Shown here one piece after another: positions 50,813-61,470 of a stretch of 64,000 nt of DNA. The number at the start of each line of letters is the position of its first letter. Position 1 is the first letter of the stretch. The position numbers were made by a program, and so were the translations under genes. Source of the DNA: Glandiceps talaboti. Lineage: Eukaryota; Hemichordata; Enteropneusta; Spengelidae. The notes beneath the pieces were generated by a model. The model saw nothing but the letters and a program-made list of their open reading frames with translations. It was not told the origin of the DNA and searched no databases. The DNA is taken from contig NC_135564.1 of NCBI RefSeq assembly GCF_964340395.1, positions 23,789,387 to 23,853,386 on the forward strand. Direction: 5' to 3'.

Positions 50813-51039
50813 GTAAGTGTAACTACAACAACAATGTCTTTGAATCAATGAAATTCTCAGTTAGTCAGGATATCTTTCCATCAATTACTAAAGCCATAAT
50901 TTCCTCAAATAATTGACCCTTCATTGTATGACTACACTGTTATGTTGTCAGCCTTAGCTATATTATAAATGTTATGTTGGCAAAGAAATGGATCAAAGAG
51001 GTATAAACTTACAGCACTTTAATAGAAAACATAAGATTT
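50813..51039. other. Intron between exon 50675-50812 and repeat A6
   Basis: Begins with the donor GTAAGTGTAAC. Nothing else was recognised. Confidence 0.5.
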
Positions 51040-52219
51040 TTAGCACAACTGAACTGATATTGTGCTATAGGCATGGCAAAGTGTCTGTCTGTCTGTCTGT
51101 CTGTCTGTGTAAACAACTTAACGTTAAAAACCACCATACCAATTGCCATGATATTTGGTGAGTGTCTTACCTTGGGTATCTAGTTGGGAAATTGTTCAAA
51201 TCAAAATGATCATACCACCGTTGTGGGATTTGGGTAAAAAAAATGTGATTTTTGGTCAAAAAACTTAAACTCAAAAACTACTAGGCAGATCGGTATAAAA
51301 TTTGGTGGGAACATCCCTTAGGGCTGTTTAGATAAAGAAATGTTCATGGCATGATGATCCCATCAGTGATATGCAAATTTGGGCTAAAAATGTGTCTTTT
51401 TGGTCCAAAATCTTTAATTCCAAAACTACTAAGCAGATCTGGCTGAAATCTAATGGGGAGGCATTTGGGAGTGTGTAGATGAAGAAATATTAAGCATAAT
51501 AATGATTTCATCAGTGATATGCAAATTAGGTGAACTTTGGTCAAAAACTAATATTTCAAAAAGTACTTGGTCAATGAGACTGAAACTTGGTGAGATACTT
51601 TGTGTTATTCTGCAGACTTTTTTTAAAAACATATTGACACAATTGGTCCTAGCAACCTTGACCCACACCATTAGCAACAACCAAAAATGGCGTATATTTT
51701 GGTCAAATCACAACATTATCTTGTAGGCAAGTGAGTAAACATTCAACAAAAATGAATGCAAATATCCCTAGCAACCGTGACCATGCCCATAGCAACAGCC
51801 AAACGGTGGTGTATTTCACAAAGATAACAGATTCTTAGACAAGTGAACAAACATTCAAAAAATGTATGCAAATATGCCTAGCAACAAGACCACACCCATG
51901 GCAACAGCCAAATGATCACGTATATTGCAAAGATAACAGGGATACATAGACAAATGAATAAACATTCACAAATGCTTGCAAATATACCTAGCAGCAAAGC
52001 CAAACCCATAGCAACAACCAAATGATCACATATATATTGTAAAGATAACATTAGGGATTTATAGACAAGTGAACGAACATTCAAACAATTTATGCAAATA
52101 TGTCTAGCAACATGAATATGCCCATAGCAGTCAAATGATCATGTATATTGCAAAGATAACAACAGGGTTGGATAGGCAACTGGATAATCATTCAGCAAAT
52201 GAACACCATTACCCAGCAT

Positions 52220-52229
52220 GGATCAGCAT
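52220..52229. repeat. 10-bp target site duplication, left
   Basis: GGATCAGCAT directly precedes the left TIR and is repeated at 54431-54440. Uninterrupted A copies (56510) contain GGATCAGCATGT once, which confirms the empty-site sequence. Confidence 0.9.
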
Positions 52230-54430
52230 CAATCTGATTAAAATCCGATGTAGATGTCGGCTAATCGTGCATTGCTATCTTACCATCGTTATTTAGCTTG
52301 AATTGACCTTCGTAGTACATGTTTACATTTTTTAGCCTGATCGCCTCCTCTACATCTGAGATGGCGCCCATTCAAACGAATTACTGCTCACAGAGCCTCA
52401 CAACCAATCAGGCTGCGTCTTACTTGTCAGGGGCATACATGATAAATGTACGCATCGAATATCAACAAACATCAACAAACATTGAATATCAACAGGAAGT
52501 CCAGTAATTGACCGCGTAGGCGTTCCCTGTAGTAGGCTTCTCCTCGAACGTAATCAGGTTGCGTCTTACTGAATACAGTTTGTAGTGTACGCAACACCAT
52601 GCAATGCACAGGGTTCATACACTTAAAAGTATAATTTTGAATGACATCTAATTGTCTGATGTGGACGAGAAGAAATTAACAAAGGTTCCCACATGTCACA
52701 AAACATTTAAAAGACAGGCGACACTAATCAAGACGTTTTAAAACCACGTTTGCACGCTAAGATTAAACGGAGAAACCTCTGTCCTATCCCCGTAGTACTA
52801 GTAGTTGTCGTTTCGTCAAGCTGGTGCATTGATCTTGTAAGATTTGAGTCACAGCATTCGTATAGTCTAATTCAGACATATCCAGAAAAAAAATTAAAAA
52901 CTAAACTGTGTCCTCATTATTGTATGTTTTGATGTAGCTAAATTTAAAGGTCACCAACAACTTTTTTTTTCTTAAAAAACGTCATTTACGTAACGCAATT
53001 TCACGTAATGAATAATTGATTACGTTCAGCCCTTGCGTCTTGATGTTTATATACGGCCACGTGTTGAAGAACATCGTGATTTCTCAACTCAACTTGACCA
53101 TTTAGGAATGTTACTGTACTGACAAACATAAAAAAAGGGTAGTTTATTCACATTTATCGATGACATGAAAGTCAAAACCGCACTTCCACAACCCGGAAAT
53201 TGAACTGCACTTCCCAAGGCCCTAGTATTGCCATGCGTGAGCTTGTAGTATGTCGACTTGTGCGCCAAACTTGTAACAATGTCTAGTCGTGGTTGGTGAT
53301 ACTTGATACTCACTACAATGTTACGATTACCTTACTAACAGACCTACTGTTACCCCCGGGACTTTTACAATATTATGTCGCTGAAATGACGACTGGACTC
53401 GGAGTAGCAATATAGCCAAGATCGAAACAAACATTGCGGCGCCCATTCAACTAGCTATGCATAGATACGGTCTGTGGGCAAAGTTTCTTGTGGAACGATC
53501 GGTTGACTGTCTGGGTTTAATCAGCGTGATTCACCGTGGTGGCGAAAGACTTTGAAAATATTTCGCCATTTCACATTTACGAGACTCAGTGTATAAATCA
53601 TAGAATGGGTGGCTCAAGCACAGACATGTCGTTCGTCAATATTAATCGATCACGATCATTTTCCAGGGTAGGGAGCATTTTTCCAGGGTTTTCCAGAGAG
53701 GGTTGAAATTCCAGGGTTTTCCAGGACCGTTCGAACCCTGAATGCAATGCAAAGCGACCGAAATTTTCACGATAAGGACTTTTTTTTAGAAATTGTATCT
53801 TAAATTTTCTCTTTTCTGGATTCATATAGCACAACTGTGCACTGTGGCAAATATTGCTATGAATCGTACAATACTTCAAGCCTACTACAGAAAACGCGTA
53901 GGCGTTCGCTGAGATAAACATTGACACTGGGGGGGGGGGGGGACGCATTCCAATGTAGCTAACATGTACATAAGACGAAATGCATAGAGGTACATCTAAA
54001 CAAGAATTCTTTAATTACCGTAAATATATAGCAATGCAATCACTGATTTTTTTTTTACATTTGAAATACTTCGTACGTTGCGTGTGTGCACAAATAACGC
54101 CATGTAGTAATAGTAAAGGTAGGTCCACGTCCACTGTGAGCCGTTGTACTTCGGCTCTGGAAGTTCAATTACTGGACTTCCTGTTGATATTCAATGTTTG
54201 TTGATGTTTGATGCGTCGTGTATGCCCCTGACAAGTAAGACGCAACCTGATTGGTCGCCTGTGTCTTAGTGAGCAGAAATTCGTTTGCATGGTGGCGTGT
54301 TCAGATGTAGAGGAGGCGATCAGGCTAAAAAATGTAAACATGTACTACGAAGGTCAATTCAAGCTAAATAACGATGGTAAGATAGCAATGCACGATTAGC
54401 CGACATCTACATCGGATTTTAATCAGATTG
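52230..54430. mobile_element. 2.2-kb Mutator-like non-autonomous transposon with about 280-bp TIRs
   Basis: Ends begin CAATCTGATTAAAATCCGAT and are inverted copies over about 280 bp (52230-52512 and 54160-54430), nearly identical for the outer 125 bp and with indels further in. Perfect 10-bp target duplications flank it. Long TIRs plus 9-11 bp duplications are typical of Mutator-like elements. The 1.6-kb interior encodes no recognised transposase; it has a G run at about 53930-53941 and a CCAGGGTTTTCCAGG repeat (53660-53730) that makes an accidental open frame on the minus strand. Related termini occur at 17426. Confidence 0.8.
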
Positions 54431-54440
54431 GGATCAGCAT
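54431..54440. repeat. 10-bp target site duplication, right
   Basis: GGATCAGCAT follows the right TIR exactly; identical to 52220-52229. Confidence 0.9.
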
Positions 54441-54500
54441 GTGGTTAAATATTTTTAAAGAGTGTACAGTTGTGCTACAATGCCATTGACGCTATTTTTA

Positions 54501-54816
54501 AAAGCTTGTGGCCTTTGCTGTTGAGCTGAAAACTGCACTTTTATCATTTCTAACAAAAGGCATGTTGCAAATTTTGTGTCCAGCAGCTCAAATAGGATGT
54601 TTACTGCTCATGCTGCATGTTAGCCTTTCGTATGCTAGTATTGCTCTTCCTGTATTAATGCTTTGGACAGACTATGTAGTTGCAGCAATACTAAATGAGA
54701 ATATTTAAACATGATCATTGGGTTTGGCAAACTTGGTAATTCATAAATTATTAGTGAAACAGTAATCTTTATAAATTATAGGTAACTTTTTGACGGCAGC
54801 TGAATGTGCAGTCTGT
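54501..54816. other. Intron, nothing recognised
   Basis: A short stretch between A6 and C3. The frame 54508-54708 is hydrophobic but has no splice or homology support. Confidence 0.35.
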
Positions 54817-55586
54817 TTAGCCCCTAAAGTAGGGCTGTTACGATGGGCTCCATCTGTCTATCTATAGCCATACGTCATTTGTCAGACATTCATTATCCAA
54901 TTTCTTTCAAACCTGGTATATAGGTGACATAATTATCATGTGGGACATATGCCTGTCAGTTTCATTTTTGATTTATTCAAATTTGACTAAATGGTGGCCA
55001 TATCTGTATTTACTGTAATACTCCATTCTAGTGTCTACCTTCATATTTTCATATCCAAGCTATCCTTTGATACTTTGACCTTGACCTTCAGGGTCAGCTA
55101 TCAATATCAAGAAAATTCCTGCCTATCACAGACATATTTTAGTGTTTACATATTTCTTTTAGATCAGGTTTACAAGTAATATTGAAGACATGAAATGTAC
55201 ACAGTCATGCATTAGTTTTGATGCTCGTGTACTGAATGGATGCCATATTAGTTGATTAAATCACTATATTACTTCATAATTCAAAAACTTCAACATATAG
55301 ACTCTATTCAAATGTCTAACTCCATATAATCATATACAAGCTTTCTTGTATGAGTGACCATTGACCTTTACCTTGACCTACAGGGTAGACCATCAAAATT
55401 AAGCTATTACTTACATATTTTTGTAGCAATTAGGTGTGGCTAATATCTTTTTGATCATGTCTTTTGATAATGCAGAACCATATATACATGCATGTACATT
55501 ATTAGTGGTGCTCATCACTTTTTAGCACAACTGAATTGATAAGGTTAAGTATTGCTATAGGCATAGCAAAGTCAAATTGTTTGTCC

Positions 55587-55651
<65 letters not shown>

Positions 55652-56830
55652 CAAGCCAAAAACCACTCAACCAATTGCCATGATATTTTGAGAGTATATT
55701 ACCTTGGGTGTCTAGTTGGGAATTGTTCAAATGATCTTAGCATTGGTGTGTGATTAGGGTAAAAAGAAATGTGATTTTTTGGTCAAAATACAAAAAACTC
55801 TAAAACTGCTCAGCAGATCAGTCTGAAATTTGGTGGGAACATTCTTAAGGGTGTTTAGATTAAGAATTGTGCATGACATGAATATTAAGGATATAATGAT
55901 TTCATCTGTAATATGCAAATTAGGTGTTAAAAAAGTGAATTTTAGTCAAAACTTATAGCTCAAAAAGTACTCACATCAATTAGACTGAAACTTGGTGAGA
56001 TGTTTCTAGGAGTGTAATTCTGCAGATTTTCTTCAAAATATAATCGGCCCTAGCAACCATGACCACGCCCTAGCAACAACCAAATTGCTGTATATTTTGG
56101 TTAAATAAACAACATCTGGTAGACAAGTGAGTAAACATTCAAAAAATTTATGCAAATACCCCTAGCAACCATGACCATGCAATAGCAACAGCCAAACCGT
56201 AGTGTATTTCTTAAAGATAAGAACGGATTCTTAGACAAGTGAACAAACATTTAAAGAAATTTATGCAAATTTGCCTAGCAACAAGGCCATGCCCATGACA
56301 ACAGCCAAATGATAACATATATTGCAAAAATAGCAACAGGGATTCATAGACAAGTGAACGAACACTCAAAAAATGTATGCAAATATGTCTGGCAATATGA
56401 CCATACCCAAAGCAACAGCCAAATGATCATGTGTATTGCTAAAGATAACAACATGGTTGGATAAGCAACTAGATAGTCCTTCAGCAAATGAATACATTTG
56501 CCTAGCATGGATCAGCATGTTGATAAACATTTTTGAAAACTGTGCAGTTGTGCTGCAACACCATTGGTGCTATTTGTACTCAATGGCAGCCATATTTGTA
56601 GTTAACAATCATGATTTACCACATATCTCATAAATGATAATACATAGAGACTCCATTCAAGTGTCTACCCCATATTGCCAAGTTTAAACTTTGTTTTTGA
56701 GAGACATTGATCTTTGGTCTTGACTCTGATCTTCAGGATCTATTATCACAGACACTCTGTAGTTTTTATTTGTTGCCACCAATTTCTTTTAAATCATGTC
56801 TCCACCCCGTCACGTAGAAGAAAGCATTTG
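54817..56830 (-). repeat. Family C repeat C3, interrupted by A7
   Basis: The head TTAGCCCCTAAAGTAGGGCT at 54817 forms a hairpin. The body (CAAACCTGGTATATAGGTGA) and units of roughly 300-350 bp with ACCTTGACCTTCAGGGTC and CCTATCACAGACA follow. At 55522 A7 is inserted; the C unit resumes with GTACTCAATGGCAGCCATAT near 56577 and continues to about 56830. Confidence 0.65.
55522..56576 (-). repeat. Family A repeat A7, nested in C3
   Basis: The head TTAGCACAACTGAATTGATA with GGTTAAGTATTGCTATAG is followed by a (GT)n run (55590-55648), body and about four units. It ends with GCAGTTGTGCTGCAACACC then ATTGGTGCTATTT. The uninterrupted C unit at 58528 (ACTCATCTAATTTTTACTGA) shows where it went in. Confidence 0.8.
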
Positions 56831-57120
56831 GGGGACTGTTGGCATTTGCTTCACTTCACATTTGTCTTCACAAGTTTTCTGAAATATTTTGAATATAAAG
56901 TAGCAGCTCTGAGGGTATAGCATACATCTTGAGTTTGAGAAGTCCATATTTGCTGCAGTGATTTCACTGTCTTACTTTCTCTCTTCCTCTGAGATGCTTG
57001 CATAATTTTGGAGTTGAGTATTGCTGCAGCATCATATACTGAAAAAGGTTTGACACTGGAGTCAAACTGTCTTATAATGCAAAGGGTATTGAAGGTTGTG
57101 CTGTCTGTTATTTTCACCAG
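56831..57120. other. Intron upstream of the last visible receptor exon
   Basis: Unique sequence ending in CTGTTATTTTCACCAG, the acceptor used at 57121. Confidence 0.55.
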
Positions 57121-57264
57121 CTATTGCTACAGCTACAGCTCTGCCAAATGGCAGTGTTAGTCCACCACTGAGACCTACTTATCCTAAGACACAATACAGC
57201 TCACCAAGCGTTGCAAGTAGTGGTAGTGGCGGTACTACAAGAAATCCAATAGTTGATCCACCAG
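57121..57264 (+). CDS. DCC/neogenin-like netrin receptor, Pro/Ser-rich cytoplasmic exon
   Basis: A 144-nt exon between TTTTCACCAG and GTACGA (57265). CT completes the codon begun by the A at 50812. It encodes IATATALPNGSVSPPLRPTY, PKTQYSSPSVASSGSGG and a PIVDPPG end. This is the low-complexity stretch that lies between the KPIMIPVD segment and the distal P2/P3 motifs in the family; it has no strong motif of its own, so the call rests on phase, position and composition. It ends with one base (phase 1), like its two predecessors. P3 and the stop codon are not in the window, so the gene continues past 64000. Confidence 0.75.
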
Positions 57265-57475
57265 GTACGACCATTGTGTCCAGTCTTGCTCTTGCCTATA
57301 ATGCATGCTTAGTGTTAAGCTGTAGCACCTCAGTAGGTGTGTGCTTCAGGTTCTATTAATTAAGGCACAAAAGTGAAGGAATGTTAGTATTAAGAATTTT
57401 AAGCTAAGCTGTCTATCTATGTACAGCCCCTTGCTTCGTATGCTGTTGGAAAATTGTATGTGTTTGTGACAATTA
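57265..57475. other. Intron, nothing recognised
   Basis: Starts with donor GTACGACC. No exon or repeat was recognised. Confidence 0.4.
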
Positions 57476-58660
57476 TTAGCTCTGCTGTCAGCGACAGCTG
57501 AGCAGAGATTCATGGTTAGGTTGACTGATTTCAACCAAACCTGGCATAAAGGTAACATACTATGTGAGACATATGCACACTACTTTGTTTTACAACCCAA
57601 TCAAATATGTCAGAATGGCGGCCAAATTTAATGCTAAACTTTGGAGGTATATAATAACAAAGTGACTCCATTCAAGTGCCTTCACCATACTATCAAATAT
57701 GAGCTTTCTTTGAAGACATTGACCAAGGTCAAATTTTAGGTTATCTTCATAACATTTTTGAATCAAATATTTCCAACTGATGATGATATTTTAATGTGTT
57801 GGTTTTTACTATATAAGGCATATGTACATCACTTTATTCAGAACCTTGACCTGAATAGCAAAATGGCAGCCATGTTTGTGATAAACAAACACATTCTGCC
57901 TGTTATCACCAGAAAGTTTGATACATATGGACACCATTCAAGTGTCTACCCTTACATTATCAATGATGAACTTTCTAATGAGACATTGACCTTTGACCTT
58001 GACACATTTTCAAGGAGAAATGACCAAAAAAGTTGAATTAACAAAGATAGATCTATTTAAATGTCTATACCCCAAAGGTTGGCTTTCTTTTCATATCTTA
58101 ACCTTTGCCTTGGATTCCAATAGTCAAGGTCAAATAACAAATTGGTCAATAAATTATGAAGTTTTGTATCTCGAGACACCATTCAGATTTTCACAATAAC
58201 TTAGCCATAAAACATGTCTTCATTGAAGGCTTGTTGATATATATATGCAAATTTTATCTAATGGTGGCCATATTTGTAGTTAAAAATCATTAATACTGCA
58301 CAACTCAAAAACTGTAAAACACAGACACCCATGTCAAGTGTCTACACCCATATTATCTGATGCAAGCTATCTTTGAAGACCTTGTCCCTTGAGGGTCAGT
58401 TATCAAAATCAAGTCAATTCCTGCCTATCACAGACAAATTGTAGTGTTTACATAGTGCCAAATTCTTTTAAATCATGTTTACAAGTAATATAGGAGAAAA
58501 GAAGTATACACAAGCATTATTTAGTTTTGATACTCATCTAATTTTTACTGAATGGCAGCCATATTTGTAGTAAACAATCACTGTATTTAATACTGCATAA
58601 CAAAACAACTTCAGTCATAGACTAGACCTAGACCATCAAAATTAAGCTATTACTTTCATA
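57476..58660 (-). repeat. Family C repeat C4
   Basis: The head TTAGCTCTGCTGTCAGCGAC with AGCTGAGCAGAG is a clear hairpin (57478-57508). The body matches family B (CAAACCTGGCATAAAGGTAA, GAGACATATGCACACTAC, AATGGCGGCC), and about four units with CCATTCAAGTGTCTACCC and TGACCTTGAC follow. No microsatellite is present in this head. Confidence 0.65.
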
Positions 58661-58680
58661 TTACAGACATGTTTTCCTTC

Positions 58681-58878
58681 TGTTAGGAAGGAGATGTATT
58701 AGAGGTTGAAAAGTGTGTGTGTGTGTGTGTGTCTGTATCACCATTTTCGAAAAAAACGGCTGGATCAATTCAAATGAAATTTTGAAGACATATTCTGTAG
58801 GCTAATGGTAAGAACTGATTAGGTTTCATGATTAGTTCTGCAGTTATCTGAAGTAGCAATAAACGTAGGTAGAGTTAT
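58681..58878 (+). repeat. Family D repeat fragment
   Basis: GTTAGGAAGGAGATGTATTA, a (GT)n run and AAAAAACGGCTGGATCAATT, ending TAAACGTAGGTAGAGTTA. It matches 26560-26737 (reverse) and the tail at 27385-27495. Confidence 0.5.
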
Positions 58879-58879
58879 T

Positions 58880-60318
58880 TTGTGTTTTCCCTTTCCCTTC
58901 CTCCAACAAACTTGTTCTTCTGAACTTGAAACTTTAACCATAGACTGTCGCCCATTTTATCTTCCCCGCGAATTTACATCAGTAATCCTAACTGTGGTAT
59001 ACATACCACCACAGTCTAACTACACCCAAGCTATCAATCAATTATCAAACCAGGTAATGAACATTGAAAACAAGAACCCTGACTCTCTCGTTATTCTGGC
59101 TGGTGACTTCAATAAGTCGAACTTGAGGAAAGGACTTCCAAAGTACTTCCCTCAAATATCATGTGCAACTCGGGGAAACAATACACTTGATCATTGTTAC
59201 ACTACCATCAAGAATGCCTATAGTGCAGTGCCCCGTGCCCCACTTGGGAACTCGGACCATTCTGTCATTTTCCTTATCCCAGCATATAAACAGAAGCTGA
59301 AACGGGAGAAGCCGCGGGAAGTGGTATCAAAGAAATGGACTGATGCGGCAATTGACAATCTCCGCGTATGTTTAGAGATCACAGACTGGAATGTATTTAA
59401 TGAAACATCTAAAAACATTGACGAGTATACCGATTCAGTGTGTGACTACATTGCTTTTTGTGAAAGTCTATGTGTTCCAACTAAGAAAGTCAAAATCTAC
59501 CCGAATAACAAACCATGGTTTGATTTTGAAGTTAAAAAGAAACTTCGTGCGAAAGAAGTTGCTTTTCAGTCAGGTGACAATGCTTTGTATAAGAAAGCAA
59601 AGTACGATCTGCAGAAAAGCATCACATTGGCTAAAAGAAGATATCGTAAGAAGTTGGAAAGTGACCTCAGCGAACAATTCCAATAACATCTGGCAAGGAC
59701 TTCAAAAAATAACCAACTATAAAAAAACATCTCATGCAGCCGATGCAAATGACTTGGACTTGCCCAACAAACTTAACATGTTTTACGGTCGGCTTGAAGA
59801 AAGGAACACCAAACCAGTGCCAACTGTTGACACCTGTCCAGATAGTCCGCCCTTTGTTGTGCAAGAATCAGATGTCAAAAGTCAGTTTAAGCATTTAAAT
59901 GCTAAAAAGGCTCCAGGACCAGACGGCATTTCACCTCGTCTACTAAAGAACTGTGCGGATCAACTATCGGGTGTCTTCACAAACATATTCAATTTGTCTC
60001 TTGAACTAGGTAAAGTTCCTGAATGCTTCAAAAAATCAGTCGTCATTCCTGTTCCTAAGAAACCGTCCATATCGTGCTTAAATGACTATAGACCTGTAGC
60101 ATTAACATCTGTTGTTATGAAATCATTCGAACGTTTAATTCTAGCATTTCTGAAAACCATTCTAAGTCACAAGTTTGATGCTTTTCAATTTGCATACCGC
60201 CAAAATCGATCTGTTGAAGACGCAGTCTCGCTTGGTCTCCATTTTGCTCTTGAGCACCTTGAAAAGTCAAATAGATATGTTAGGATCCTTTTTGTTGACT
60301 ATAGTTCAGCTTTTAAAC
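58880..60318 (+). pseudogene. 5'-truncated CR1/L2/Rex-type LINE ORF2, frameshifted and interrupted
   Basis: The first frame holds the C-terminal part of an apurinic-type endonuclease: DCRPFYLPREFTSVILTVVY, LVILAGDFNKSNL, NTLDHCYTT and LGNSDHSVIF (the DFN and SDH motifs), then a linker WFDFEVKKKLRAKEVAF. A one-base shift near 59680 moves to the reverse transcriptase frame (NNIWQGLQKITNYK, FKHLNAKKAPGPDGISPRLL, LNDYRPVALTSVVMKSFERL, FAYRQNRSVEDA, FVDYSSAF). It stops exactly where a minus-strand DIRS-like element begins, so the FADD catalytic half lies beyond the window, if present. The N-terminal part of the endonuclease is missing, as usual for 5'-truncated LINE copies. Not functional. Confidence 0.85.
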
Positions 60319-60483
60319 ATTCTCACAGAAAAATACAGATACAGAAAACAACAAACAAACAAATGTTTATCCATTTGGGCAATCAGGGACTGCATTGCAT
60401 AATTTATTTCTTGCTGTGGTGCCAATACCTGGCTGGAATGAGTACATAAAGTACCCCAAACAACCCAAACGTAGGACGGTAGA

Positions 60484-61470
60484 TTAGTAGGATGGTAGGT
60501 GTTGTGAAAATTTCTTCAAATGGGTAAATTTGCTATCTACTGAGAAACTGTTCAAATAAGATAAGTAGGCCGTGCTCTTCCAGTCACCCATGATATGAAC
60601 TACTTCCCCTGGGATTCCACTATTAAGAGCCCATATGGCACCCCCACGGCGGAAACTGTGGCCAGAGTACTGTGATTGGGGGAAACCCATAGAGTTAAAT
60701 AATGAATGAAGCTTAGTTTTGAACTGAGACAGGGTAAGAGGGGGGTAGAAAGGAGGGGTGGGATGACGAAAAGCGGGACCTTGAGGAGCTGCTTTTGAGG
60801 TTGACAAAAAGGTCATGATGACAGCTGTAGCGGGACAGAGAGGGTGAGGAGAAAGGCGAGGGAGGGGGACATACAGAATACGTTGTTGAAATTGAATTGT
60901 CTTAGACCACTTGATTCGGAGCACCAAACCATTGGGGTGGAGCAGGAAATCATTGCGGGACAAATGTTTGTTGGGTTGGAAACTGCATGTACTAGATGGG
61001 AGTAAATTTGAAATGCGGAACAAGCCAAAAAAGGCACAAAGACAAACTGCCCAAAATAATTGATCCGCTGGCGCTGATAAATTAAGAAGGCAACGAAGCT
61101 TAAGTAAAATGTCTGGGGTAATCCGAAGTTTGCATTTAGGTGCATCGCCAAGGGTACGACGGGCCCCTTTTAAGATAGAACTAACAACCCAATTGTCCGA
61201 AAGCGGATTGGAATAACCAGACTCTAAATGAATAAGCCTAATAATATTCAGATATTGCCGGATAGACGTGAAACAGAGTTTCTGAGACAAAAAAGCTATG
61301 TAGCGGCAAATGACCTGGTTGCTAACTGGGACAGGTGTGTATCCCATGGAGGTGCAAAACTGTAAATAAGAATTCCCGTGCGACTGATAAGAACGTTTTG
61401 TGGATGCAGCAAAAACTGCAGCTTGGAATTGGGCCACACGTTGATCTAGACATGCCTCTCGAGCTGCCAC
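60484..61470 (-). CDS. Tyrosine recombinase of the DIRS-like element (intact frame)
   Basis: A 328-residue frame starting at ATG 61470, overlapping the end of the RNase H frame by 25 bp in another frame. Residues 1-100 hold the core-binding domain (AASTKRSYQSHGNSYLQFC, then SVRQYL-like helices as SIRQYLNIIRLIHLESG). The catalytic half has FFGLFRISNLL (first Arg), RIKWSKTIQF (possible Lys), YSGHSFRRGGAIWAL (HxxR), GDWKSTAYLSYL (Trp then the Tyr nucleophile region) and ends LKKFSQHLPSY. All expected residues of the R-HxxR-[HW]-Y set seem present, so this protein may still fold. Related recombinases are widespread in cnidarian and invertebrate DIRS-like elements. Confidence 0.88.
   Translation of the reverse strand: MAAREACLDQRVAQFQAAVFAASTKRSYQSHGNSYLQFCTSMGYTPVPVSNQVICRYIAFLSQKLCFTSIRQYLNIIRLIHLESGYSNPLSDNWVVSSILKGARRTLGDAPKCKLRITPDILLKLRCLLNLSAPADQLFWAVCLCAFFGLFRISNLLPSSTCSFQPNKHLSRNDFLLHPNGLVLRIKWSKTIQFQQRILYVPLPRLSPHPLCPATAVIMTFLSTSKAAPQGPAFRHPTPPFYPPLTLSQFKTKLHSLFNSMGFPQSQYSGHSFRRGGAIWALNSGIPGEVVHIMGDWKSTAYLSYLNSFSVDSKFTHLKKFSQHLPSY

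Larger units (their letters stand above)
51040..54500 (-). repeat. Family A repeat A6, split by a Mutator-like element
   Basis: The head TTAGCACAACTGAACTGATA at 51040 has lost most of its second arm (goes straight to TTGTGCTATAGG). CTGT microsatellite, body and about five tandem units follow to 52229. After the inserted element (52230-54430) the unit resumes with GGATCAGCATGTGGTTAAAT and reaches the terminal ACAGTTGTGCTACAATGCC at 54465-54483 and a T run. Confidence 0.75.

Noticed and set aside
53598-53948. 116-residue minus-strand frame with SWKTLEFQPSLENPGKMLPT
   Set aside because: It is a translation of the CCAGGGTTTTCCAGG repeat and a G run inside the Mutator-like element; such frames recur as artefacts of that repeat.
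54508-54708. Hydrophobic 66-residue frame as a small membrane protein
   Set aside because: No splice sites, start context or similarity; it begins right after a repeat end in an intron.
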